Below, piece after piece: positions 31,748 through 39,369 of a stretch of 64,000 nt of DNA (the stretch's first letter is position 1; every line of letters begins with the position of its first letter). Origin of the DNA: Gemmatimonadota bacterium (GTDB lineage Bacteria; Gemmatimonadota; Gemmatimonadetes; Gemmatimonadales; Gemmatimonadaceae); assembly GCA_016874035.1 (NCBI GenBank), contig VGVM01000001.1, positions 1 to 64,000 of the forward strand, written 5' to 3'. The notes under the pieces were generated by a model, which was not told where the DNA came from, did not search any database, and saw only the letters and a list, made by a program, of their open reading frames with translations. Both the position numbers and the translations under genes were made by a program.

Positions 31748-32688
31748 TCGCGCGGACTGGCATGGCGGTACTGGTCGGCGTCGCGGTACTGGTTGCGTCC
31801 GTGCCGGCCGCCGCGCAGCAGCGAGGTCGCCCCGAGCCGTCGCCGGCGGAGTTCGCGATCGCGACAGGCCGGTTCGCCGAAGCCGAGGCGGCGCTCTTCG
31901 CTGCGGTGAGCGCTGCGCCGCGCGAGCCATCGGCCCGCGGTGCACTTGGCGCCTTCCTGGCCGCGCGCGGGCGGTTTCTCGTTGGCACCGTGCTGCTCGA
32001 TGAGGCCGTTCGATTCGGCGCGGATACGGCGACCGTCCAGTCGCGCCAACTGGAGATCTTCCGGTGGGCCGGCGAGTTCGGGCGGGCGGCCGCACTCCCG
32101 GCGGCGCGCATGAGCGGTGCGGAGCGGGAAGCGTTCCAGCGGTCGGGGTTGGCAGCGGTTTCCGGTGCGCGGCTGGTCACGGTCCCGCTTCGCCCGAACG
32201 AGCTCGCGGGGCTCGGGCGCATCCGGATCGGCATCGGCGACGTGGAACTGGACGCGGACATTGACCCTTCGCTGCCGGGGCTCTTCCTCCCCTCGACGCT
32301 GGAAATCGCGACGGCGGTCGAGCCGACGGGAGCGAGCGGTGATACCACGTTCGCCGTCGCGCAGTGGCTCAAGTTCGGTGGGCTGCGCCTCGGCCCGGTT
32401 CCGGTCGCGCTCATCCCCGGGAGGGCCGTGGCCCGGATCGGGTTGAACCTCCTCGGCCGGCTGACCCCGACGTTCGGATCCGGCGAGCTGACGCTGCGCG
32501 CTGATCCGCCGAGCGTGGCCGCGGGCGAGTCGTGGCCCGTCATGCTGATGTTTCCGGGGATAACCCTGGTGCCCGGTACCGGCGCAGCCCCCGTGATGCT
32601 GCATCAGGCGGCCGGGCGGGCGGTGCTGCGCGGGCGCGAGTGGACACTCGACCTTTCTAAAGGCGAAATCGCCGTGACGCCCCGTTAG
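31744..32688 (+). CDS. Secreted protein with TPR-like N-terminus and retropepsin-like domain
   Basis: 314 residues from a GTG overlapping the peptidase stop (GTGA). Signal peptide MAVLVGVAVLVASVPAAAQQ. Residues about 35-125 look like TPR helices (FAIATGRFAEAEAALFAAVSAAPREPSARGALGAFLAARG). The rest follows the order of secreted retropepsin-like aspartic proteases: GIGDVELDADIDPSLPGLFLPSTL in the position of the D-T-G loop, then FGGLRLGPVPVALIPG and ARIGLNLLGRLTPTFGSGELTLR. The catalytic triplet is DPS, not D-[ST]-G, so proteolysis is doubtful. The assignment rests on fold pattern only. Confidence 0.55.
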   Translation: MIARTGMAVLVGVAVLVASVPAAAQQRGRPEPSPAEFAIATGRFAEAEAALFAAVSAAPREPSARGALGAFLAARGRFLVGTVLLDEAVRFGADTATVQSRQLEIFRWAGEFGRAAALPAARMSGAEREAFQRSGLAAVSGARLVTVPLRPNELAGLGRIRIGIGDVELDADIDPSLPGLFLPSTLEIATAVEPTGASGDTTFAVAQWLKFGGLRLGPVPVALIPGRAVARIGLNLLGRLTPTFGSGELTLRADPPSVAAGESWPVMLMFPGITLVPGTGAAPVMLHQAAGRAVLRGREWTLDLSKGEIAVTPR

Positions 32689-32703
32689 TTTTCGGGCACC
32701 ACA

Positions 32704-33873
32704 ATGCACCTGCTAGTACTTGGCGCGGGCCTTCAGGGCGCCGCCTGCGCATACGATCTCCTCCAGCAGTCCTCGCTGACGCGTGTGACGCGCGTGACGC
32801 TCGCGGACCATGACCTTGCCAAGGCGCCTGCCTTCCTCGACCGCTGCAAGTCGGACCCGCGGCTGACGCTGTTGCCGCTGGATGCGCGCGACCACGCGGC
32901 TGTTCGCGCCGCCATGGACGGTGTGCAGGCGGTCATGTGTGCGCTGCCGTACTACTTCAACCTCCCGATGACGCAGCTCGCGATCGAGGCGGGCGCGCAT
33001 TTCTCGGACCTTGGCGGCAACACGCAAATCGTCATGGACCAGAAGGCGCTCGATGCCGCGGCCCGCGCGAAGGGTGTGAGCGTCGTGCCCGACTGCGGAC
33101 TGGCGCCCGGCATGGTCAATGTGCTGGCGCAGATGGGGATTGCCCGCTGCGACTCCGTTGAGAGCGTTCGCATCTATGTGGGCGGGCTTCCGCAGCAGCC
33201 CACTGGCGTGCTCAAGTACCAAGTGGTGTACTCACTTGAAGGTGTGCTCGACTACTACACGACGCAGTCGTGGGTTGTGCGCGACGGCAAGCAGACGCAA
33301 GTCACGGCGCTGTCGGAGGTCGAGCCGGTCACGTTCGACGCGCCGGTCGGCACGCTGGAGGCGTTCCATACGGCCGGCGGCCTTTCGACGATGGCCTTCC
33401 GGTACGAAGGGAAGATCCCGTCCATGGAGTACAAGACGTTGCGCTACCCAGGGCACGCACAGCTGATGTCCGCGATCCGTGAACTCGGATTCCTGGATTC
33501 GGAGCCGGTGGAGGTGAAGGGCCAGTCCGTGGTGCCGCGCGATGTGACGATCGCCGTGATGAAGCCCCGACTCACGAAACCGCAGGGGAAGGACCTGGTC
33601 GCGCTTCGAGTTGTCGTGAAGGGAGTCTCAGGCGGGAAGCCGGTCCGCCATGAGTGGGAGCTCGTGGACCGTTACGATGAAGCGCGTGGGATCAGCGCGA
33701 TGGAGCGCACGACGGGATACTCGCTGGCGATCACCGGGCTTATGCAGGTTGGGGGAGAGATCGGCGCGGGGGTGAGTACGCCGGATGAAGCCGTGCCGGG
33801 GGACTCGTATGTGGGGGAACTGGCGAAGCGTGGGGTCGCGATACGTTATTCCGCGAGTCCCGCAACTGGCTGA
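32704..33873 (+). CDS. Saccharopine dehydrogenase-family oxidoreductase
   Basis: 389 residues. NAD(P)-binding Rossmann motif at the start (MHLLVLGAGLQGAACAYDLLQQ), then the family's VMCALPYYFNLPMTQLAIEAGAHFSDLGGNT and VVPDCGLAPGMVNVLAQMG segments. This subgroup includes lysine 6-dehydrogenases and related enzymes acting on basic amino acids and carboxynorspermidine; the exact substrate cannot be told. No membrane segment. The stop codon shares its last base with palindromic element B1, and no neighbour suggests a lysine pathway. Confidence 0.86.
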   Translation: MHLLVLGAGLQGAACAYDLLQQSSLTRVTRVTLADHDLAKAPAFLDRCKSDPRLTLLPLDARDHAAVRAAMDGVQAVMCALPYYFNLPMTQLAIEAGAHFSDLGGNTQIVMDQKALDAAARAKGVSVVPDCGLAPGMVNVLAQMGIARCDSVESVRIYVGGLPQQPTGVLKYQVVYSLEGVLDYYTTQSWVVRDGKQTQVTALSEVEPVTFDAPVGTLEAFHTAGGLSTMAFRYEGKIPSMEYKTLRYPGHAQLMSAIRELGFLDSEPVEVKGQSVVPRDVTIAVMKPRLTKPQGKDLVALRVVVKGVSGGKPVRHEWELVDRYDEARGISAMERTTGYSLAITGLMQVGGEIGAGVSTPDEAVPGDSYVGELAKRGVAIRYSASPATG

Positions 33874-34050
33874 GCAGGGAAAGGGCGGAAACGACGGATA
33901 ACTGCGGATACTGCAACTACAAATTCTTGGGAACTGCAACGGCAACGACAGGCGCCGGTCGAAGCGTCACCGCTCCTTTCGGCTCGCGGTTAGTTCCCCC
34001 AGTATTTCGTCGTTTCCGCAGTGATCAGTAGTCTCCGCAGTTTCCCTGCT
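33873..34050. repeat. Palindromic intergenic element, copy B1
   Basis: 178 bp bounded by a perfect 10-bp inverted repeat, AGCAGGGAAA and TTTCCCTGCT. Internal segments shared with B2: CAAATTCTTGGGAACTGC, ACGGCAACGAC, GTCGAAGCGTC, GGTTAGTTCCCCC, GTATTTCGTCGT and TCCGCAGTGATCAG. GGGAACT pairs with AGTTCCC within the element. It starts at the last base of the upstream stop codon. No coding potential is seen. Confidence 0.85.
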
Positions 34051-34210
34051 AGTGCAGGGGAAGGGCGGATACTCCAACTGCAAATTCTTGGGAACTGCGA
34101 CGGCAACGACCGCGCCTGTCGAAGCGTCCCCGGCCCTTTCCGCCCAGGGTTAGTTCCCCCTGTATTTCGTCGTATCCGCAGTGATCAGCAGTTTCCGCCG
34201 TTTCCCTGCT
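34051..34210. repeat. Palindromic intergenic element, copy B2 (direct tandem of B1)
   Basis: 160 bp immediately after B1 in the same orientation, lacking about 20 bases of the left arm but otherwise closely matching it, and ending in the same TTTCCCTGCT. Together B1 and B2 fill the 358-base gap between the saccharopine-dehydrogenase-like gene and dacB; nothing else is seen there. B2 ends 22 bases beyond the dacB stop codon. Confidence 0.85.
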
Positions 34211-34231
34211 ACGGCAGTTGCAGTATCGCGG

Positions 34232-35728
34232 TTAGCGGCTGAACCCGGCCAAAGTGACGCCGATCTTATCGATCGCGTCGCGGGCGATCCATCGGCTCCG
34301 CCCATTGTAGATCAAGGCGAACGCGAGCTCTTCACCGTTCGCCGCGGTCACGTACCCGCCGAGCGACGTCACGTCGTTCGTCGTCCCGGTCTTCGCGCGG
34401 AGGTTGCCCGCCGCAATCGTCCTGCGCATCCGTCGCGCGAGCGTCTCGGTCTTCCCGGCCACGGGCAACGAGTTCTCGAGCACCGTGCCCCAGCTTGCCT
34501 GCTTCGCGTAATCGAGCAGGTGCACCATCGAGCGCGGGGTCACGCGATCGAGCGTCGAGAGCCCGCTGCCATCGGCCGCGAACACGGCCTCTCGTTCCAC
34601 CTGGGCCTTGGCTTGCAGGAAATCGCGCAACAACGAGTTCGACGCCTCCGCGGTCCCGCCATCCCCATACATCCGCCCCACATTCCGGAACAGCAGCTCG
34701 GCGAAGTGATTGTTGCTCTCGCCATTCATCTCCGCGACGAGTTCGGTCATTGGCGGCGAGGCCAGCGTGGTCACCAGCGTTGCCGCCTCGTTCGACGCGC
34801 CGACGCGCATGGGACCGTTCACCTTGATGCCTTCCGCGATCAGCGCTGAGCGGAGCGCGCCGAGCGCAAAGAGCTCTGGATTCTCAACGACGAGCTTGTA
34901 GTCCCGCTCGCGGCTCATCGCGCCGATCCACCCCGTAATCCGAATGCGGCCGATCGCCGAGTCCTGGAGTACCTGGATACGGGCGCCGCGGCTGCCGGCG
35001 ACCACACGCACGGTATTGACCACGTCAATGCCGCTGACCGCAGGGCGGAAGTGGACCGCCGCCTTGCCGGCCTCAGGATGGACGAGCACCATGATCTGGT
35101 TCTCGTTGAACGAGAGCGCCGAGACCCGCGCCGCGTATGAGGCGTGCAGGTAGCGGCGGCGCCAGCCGTCGGGAACCTTGCCGTCGGCGAAGCCCGTGGC
35201 GTCACCGACCAGTGCACCGTTGACCTGCGTGATGCCGGCGTCCGCGACCGAACGCGCGAGCCGCGCTATCGGTGACGGGCCGTCGTTGCGCGGGGCGGGT
35301 CCGCCGAGTGTCGGGTCGCCGGCGCCGCGAAGCACGAGGTCGCCGTCCAGCGTGCCGTCGGTGCGCAGCGTGCCGGTGCGCGAAAGCTGCGTCTCGAATC
35401 GTCCGTTCGGACCGAAGTGCTCGAGCGCCAGTGCCGCGGTATAGAGCTTCATCGTGGATGCCGGGAGGAGCAGGCGATCCGCGTTCGTCCCGAACAGCGT
35501 GTCCTTCCCCGTCAGCGAGACCACCATCACGCCCCAGGTGCCCGCGTTCTTCGTGCGGGCGATGGCGGTGCGAATCTGCACGCCGAGCTCGGCGCGGGCG
35601 GCCTCGCGGCGGGCCATTGCGGCCGGGGCGGCAAAGACGTCGAAGTTCCTGACCGGGAACTGCGCGAGGACGGCGCTTGGCGCGGCGACCATGGCCGCGA
35701 TCACGGCGGTCGCACACGAGCGAATCAT
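34232..35728 (-). CDS. dacB: D-alanyl-D-alanine carboxypeptidase/endopeptidase (PBP4 type, S13)
   Basis: About 498 residues. Class C low-molecular-weight penicillin-binding protein that trims or cleaves peptidoglycan cross-links in the periplasm. Signal peptide MIRSCATAVIAAMVAAPSAVLAQ. Active-site motifs: SxxK in PASTMKLYTAALALEHFG, SxN in GESNNHFAELLF, and KTG in LRAKTGTTNDVTSLGGYV. The insert domain typical of PBP4 lies between the first two (GDLVLRGAGDPTLGG, YAARVSALSFNENQI). ATG 35728 is preferred over the track's 35809 because it places the signal peptide at the N-terminus. Confidence 0.93.
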   Translation of the reverse strand: MIRSCATAVIAAMVAAPSAVLAQFPVRNFDVFAAPAAMARREAARAELGVQIRTAIARTKNAGTWGVMVVSLTGKDTLFGTNADRLLLPASTMKLYTAALALEHFGPNGRFETQLSRTGTLRTDGTLDGDLVLRGAGDPTLGGPAPRNDGPSPIARLARSVADAGITQVNGALVGDATGFADGKVPDGWRRRYLHASYAARVSALSFNENQIMVLVHPEAGKAAVHFRPAVSGIDVVNTVRVVAGSRGARIQVLQDSAIGRIRITGWIGAMSRERDYKLVVENPELFALGALRSALIAEGIKVNGPMRVGASNEAATLVTTLASPPMTELVAEMNGESNNHFAELLFRNVGRMYGDGGTAEASNSLLRDFLQAKAQVEREAVFAADGSGLSTLDRVTPRSMVHLLDYAKQASWGTVLENSLPVAGKTETLARRMRRTIAAGNLRAKTGTTNDVTSLGGYVTAANGEELAFALIYNGRSRWIARDAIDKIGVTLAGFSR

Positions 35729-35790
35729 CGCAGTTCTGGTCCGGCGGGATCGCACCAAGGGCTGCCTCGGGGTGCCTCGTTGTGGGAGCA

Positions 35791-35806
35791 GGGCTGGCGC
35801 CAGCCC
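35791..35806. other. 16-bp perfect palindrome between dacB and the NagX-like gene
   Basis: GGGCTGGCGCCAGCCC is its own reverse complement. It lies between the stop of the minus-strand NagX-like gene and the start of dacB. There is no T-run on either strand, so it could be a weak terminator, a REP-like site or a protein-binding site. Confidence 0.4.
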
Positions 35807-35884
35807 CAATACTTAATAGAAGGACGACCGCCGACCGCTATTGGGCACACGCGAGGCCTTCCGGGTTGCCGGTCGGCCGCGGTC

Positions 35885-37120
35885 CTACACCTTCAGCACG
35901 ACGCCCCGTTTCCAGAGTGCCCAGAGGATGCCGTACCAGAGCAGCACGAAGCTCAGCGCGAAGGCCAGCGACGCATCCCGCGGCGAGAGCCACGACGCGT
36001 AGTACGTCTGGTAGATCGCGGACTGGATCGCGACCTGCTTGCCGTCCACATCCACCTTCCAGAGCGAATAGATCAACCGCGCCATCATCCCGGAACCCAC
36101 GAATGCGATCATCGGATTGGTGCCATAGATCACCAGGGGCCTCGCCCAGCGCGTCGCGCCCACGGAATCCGTGAGCCAGGTGATCGTGCCGAGCGTGACG
36201 CACGCCATACCGGCGGTGAAAAGCACGTACGAACTGGTCCAGAGCGACTTGTTGATCGGGAAGGACCAGTGCCACATGAGACCCGCGACCATCGCAAGTG
36301 CGCCGGCCGCAAAGAGTCCGCTGAGCCGTTCCGCGAGTGGGCGTGCGGTGCCGAGCCAGCGTCCGGCCATGACGCCGAGCATGGCGGTCGCGATCGCGGG
36401 GAGCGTCGATAGCACGCCCTCGGGGTCCCAGGTCTTCGACTGCGACCAGAGGTGGCCTTCGAGGAAGAGGCGGTCGGTCCAGGCCGCGAGCGTTCGCGAC
36501 GGCGCGGTAAGCAGGTTTGCGCCGATCCCGCCGTCCGCGCCCGGCACGGGGACCAGCGTCATCGCGAACCAATAGCCGTAGAGCAGCGTGACGACGATGA
36601 GCACCTGCTGCTTCAGCGTCGTGCGGAGCGTGAGGAGCGCGGCGAAGGCATAGGCGACGCCGATGCGTTGCAGGACCCCGGGAATCCGGATGTTGGTGAA
36701 CCGCGTGATCGGCGTCCACGGGAACGACGCGAGCAAGAGGCCGAAGATCACGATCAGCGCCGCGCGCTTGATGATCTGCGCGCGGATCGCGGCGTCATCG
36801 TCGCCGCGCGCTCGACGCGCGGACAGCGAGAGGTGCGTCGTGATGCCGACGATGAACAGGAAGTACGGGAAGATCAGGTCCGTGGGCGTCCACCCGTGCC
36901 ACGGCGCGTGCGCGAGCGGTGGGTAGATGGCGCTCCAGGTGCCCGGGTTGTTGACGAGGAGCATCCCTGCGACCGTGAGCCCGCGGAACGCGTCCACGGA
37001 GATGAGGCGGGTCGGGGCGGCGGGCGCGGCACCGCCGGCCTGCAACACCGGATCGAGCAGCGGAGCCGTGCGGGTCGCGGTTGCGGTCTGCATCGCGGGC
37101 GCGCGATCCGGATTGGCCAT
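35885..37120 (-). CDS. NagX-like membrane acyltransferase (heparan-alpha-glucosaminide N-acetyltransferase family)
   Basis: 411 residues with about ten to twelve membrane helices. The opening RLISVDAFRGLTVAGMLLVNNPGTWSAIYPPLAHAPWHGWTPTDLIFPYFLFIVGIT is the signature of the YeiB/NagX/HGSNAT superfamily; D-A-F-R-G-L and P-T-D-L-I-F-P are diagnostic. Later segments RIPGVLQRIGVAYAFAA, MAGRWLG and LVIYGTNPMIAFVGSGM also fit. Members transfer acetyl groups across the inner membrane to glucosamine residues, for example in chitin or peptidoglycan amino-sugar recycling. ATG 37120 is chosen over the track's 37231, which reaches past the divergent hydrolase start. Confidence 0.85.
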   Translation of the reverse strand: MANPDRAPAMQTATATRTAPLLDPVLQAGGAAPAAPTRLISVDAFRGLTVAGMLLVNNPGTWSAIYPPLAHAPWHGWTPTDLIFPYFLFIVGITTHLSLSARRARGDDDAAIRAQIIKRAALIVIFGLLLASFPWTPITRFTNIRIPGVLQRIGVAYAFAALLTLRTTLKQQVLIVVTLLYGYWFAMTLVPVPGADGGIGANLLTAPSRTLAAWTDRLFLEGHLWSQSKTWDPEGVLSTLPAIATAMLGVMAGRWLGTARPLAERLSGLFAAGALAMVAGLMWHWSFPINKSLWTSSYVLFTAGMACVTLGTITWLTDSVGATRWARPLVIYGTNPMIAFVGSGMMARLIYSLWKVDVDGKQVAIQSAIYQTYYASWLSPRDASLAFALSFVLLWYGILWALWKRGVVLKV

Positions 37121-37208
37121 GCTCGGGAATCTATCGGGTACAGCTGTCCAAGGCCGTCCAGCAGGAGCGAATCGGGCAGGCGTTCGAAGCGTCGCATATG
37201 CTTCCCCC

Positions 37209-38558
37209 ATGCCCAAGCGCCCCCTCGTCATCGTCCACGGCTACAGCGACAAGGGCGAGAGCTTCCGGAAATGGAAGGACATCCTCGTCGCCCGCTGCGG
37301 CTACTCCGCCGACCAGGTCCACATCTGCAGCTACCGGTCGCTCACGAACGAAATCACGATCAAGGACATCGCCGAGGGTTTCGATCGCGCGCTGAAGCTC
37401 GTGCCCGCGCTCCGGGACGGCGCGCCGTTCGACGCCATGGTGCACTCGACCGGCATGTTGGTCGTGCGATCATGGCTCACCCAGTACGGCGCGGCGAAGG
37501 CGCCGCTTCGCAACCTCATTGCCCTCGCGCCTGCGACCTTCGGATCGCCGCTCGCCCACAAGGGCCGCAGCTTCCTTGGATCGATCTTCAAGGGCAGCAA
37601 GAGCATCGGCTCGCCGGATTTCATGGAAGCCGGGAACGAAGTCCTCTACGGACTCGAGCTCGGCGGCTCGTTCACCTGGGACCTCGCGCACCGCGACCTG
37701 TTCAGCGACGAGGTGTTCTACGGGCCCACTCGCAAGACGCCATGCGTCTTCACGTTCTGCGGAGACCGCGGCTACGGCGGCCTGCAGTCCTTGGTCAACG
37801 AGCCGGGCACCGACGGCACGGTGCGCTGGGCGGGCTGCGCGCTCAACTCGCGCAAGTTCGTCATTGACCTCACCGCCCGTCGCGACGGGAGCCGGCGCGC
37901 GCGCACGGTGGTGGTCCCCATGCAGGGCGAGGATTCGCGCCTTATTCCCATCGCTGGGCTGCACCACGGCACGATCGTCTCCAATCCGTCCGACGAACTG
38001 ATCGGTTTCGTGCGCGACGCGCTCGCCGTGGGCACGGCGGCCGAGTATCAGGCCTTCAATGACCGCGCCTCCGCAGCCACCAAGGCCGCCCGCGCGAAGA
38101 TGAAGCCGTTCCAGCAGTTCGTGATCCGAGCCGTGGACGAGCGTGGCGACCCGATCCCGGATTGGAACGCCACGCTGTTCCGCACGTCGGACGGTGGAAA
38201 GCAAGTGCGCGAGTTCGCCACCGACGTGCACGTGTACTCCCGCGACAAATCGCTGCGCTGCTTCCACGTGGACTTGGGCGCGCTGGGCAATGCGACAGAC
38301 GGCGGGCTCCTGCTCCGCGTGATCGCCTCCACCGGCACGGCGTATGTGAGCTACTCGGGCGTGAAATCCGAGATTGCCGAACTCACGGGCGAACAGACGC
38401 GCGCCGGCCACTGGGATGCGCAGCTCGAGGTTCCCGCCACCGTGAAAGGCACGACGCTGTTCTACCCGTTCACGACCACACTGATCGAGCTGGTGCTCAA
38501 CCGCGAGCCGACGCCACTCGGCGATGACAAACCCAACGAGGTGACGCGCTGGGTGTAG
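37209..38558 (+). CDS. Alpha/beta hydrolase-fold protein with C-terminal beta domain
   Basis: 449 residues. The N-terminal half has a lipase-like hydrolase fold: RPLVIVHGYSDKGESF (oxyanion strand), then nucleophile elbow MVHSTGMLVVRSWL (H-S-T-G, with Val replacing the first Gly of GxSxG), APATFGSPLAHKGRS, and a late His in PIAGLHHGTIVSNPSDELI. The C-terminal 150 residues (FVIRAVDERGDPIPDWNATLFRTSDGG) form a separate beta-rich domain. There is no secretion signal. Substrate unknown; the arrangement suits a triacylglycerol or polyester esterase. A run of nine G follows directly after the stop. Confidence 0.82.
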   Translation: MPKRPLVIVHGYSDKGESFRKWKDILVARCGYSADQVHICSYRSLTNEITIKDIAEGFDRALKLVPALRDGAPFDAMVHSTGMLVVRSWLTQYGAAKAPLRNLIALAPATFGSPLAHKGRSFLGSIFKGSKSIGSPDFMEAGNEVLYGLELGGSFTWDLAHRDLFSDEVFYGPTRKTPCVFTFCGDRGYGGLQSLVNEPGTDGTVRWAGCALNSRKFVIDLTARRDGSRRARTVVVPMQGEDSRLIPIAGLHHGTIVSNPSDELIGFVRDALAVGTAAEYQAFNDRASAATKAARAKMKPFQQFVIRAVDERGDPIPDWNATLFRTSDGGKQVREFATDVHVYSRDKSLRCFHVDLGALGNATDGGLLLRVIASTGTAYVSYSGVKSEIAELTGEQTRAGHWDAQLEVPATVKGTTLFYPFTTTLIELVLNREPTPLGDDKPNEVTRWV

Positions 38559-38655
38559 GGGGGGGGCGGCCCGTTCCGCGCTCGGCGACGTCGTCGGCGT
38601 AGTCCGGCGCTGTCCTGCGGTCGCCGCGGGCCGGGGCGAGCAGTAGCTTCTGGCC

Positions 38656-39336
38656 ATGCATCGCCGAACCCATGGTCTCATCGCCGCCGCGAGCATCCTT
38701 TCGCTGGCATGCAGCAGTGGCGCGCCCCCTCGCACCGGCGTCACACTTGCTCCAGGCGCCGGCGTGGCCACGACAATCAGTGAGGCCACGCGCGTAGCCC
38801 TCGTCACGGCCGACAGCGCCGCGCGTGCGTTTGCTCCGGCGGACGTCGAGTTCATGCAGGGCATGGTTCCGCACCATGCGCAGGCCATCCGGATGGCCGG
38901 TTGGGCGGAAACTCACGGCGCCCGGGCAGACGTGAAGCTGCTCAGCGCGCGCATCCTGGTCGCACAGACCGATGAGATCCGCATGATGCGCCGCTGGCTC
39001 GCCGATCGGCGCCAGGAAGTCCCGGATTCCATGGCCATGCGCCACGTCATGACGATGAACGGCATGAGGCACGAGATGATGATGCCGGGCATGCTCACCG
39101 ACGAGGAGATGGCCGCGCTCGATGCGGCGCGCGGCTCAGCGTTTGACCGGCTCTTCCTCACCGGGATGATCCGCCACCACCAGGGCGCGATCGAGATGGT
39201 GTACACGCTGCTCAGTCACGGCAACGCTGGGCACGACGACACCGTATTCCGGTTTGCCAACGATGTCGTGTCCGATCAGTCGGCGGAGATCACCCTGATG
39301 TACCGCATGCTCGAGACCGTCCCCCCGCTTCAGTAG
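38656..39336 (+). CDS. DUF305 (CopM-like) lipoprotein, probable metal-binding
   Basis: 226 residues with a lipoprotein signal (LIAAASILSLACSS). Two ferritin-like DUF305 segments: DVEFMQGMVPHHAQAIRMAGWAE and DRLFLTGMIRHHQGAIEMVYTLL, both with the F-x-x-x-M-I-x-H-H-x-x-A-I motif, plus a Met/His-rich loop between them (MRHVMTMNGMRHEMMMPGM). Proteins of this family bind copper or other soft metals in the periplasm. It is followed nine bases later by an LVIVD-repeat lipoprotein and lies just beyond the caa3 oxidase operon, which needs copper. Confidence 0.88.
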   Translation: MHRRTHGLIAAASILSLACSSGAPPRTGVTLAPGAGVATTISEATRVALVTADSAARAFAPADVEFMQGMVPHHAQAIRMAGWAETHGARADVKLLSARILVAQTDEIRMMRRWLADRRQEVPDSMAMRHVMTMNGMRHEMMMPGMLTDEEMAALDAARGSAFDRLFLTGMIRHHQGAIEMVYTLLSHGNAGHDDTVFRFANDVVSDQSAEITLMYRMLETVPPLQ

Positions 39337-39369
39337 CACACCAGCTTGTCCACCCTCACGCAGACCTCC

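Noticed and set aside
33873-34210. CRISPR-like array
   Set aside because: Two copies of 160-178 bp with internal symmetry and no regular short spacers; not a CRISPR.
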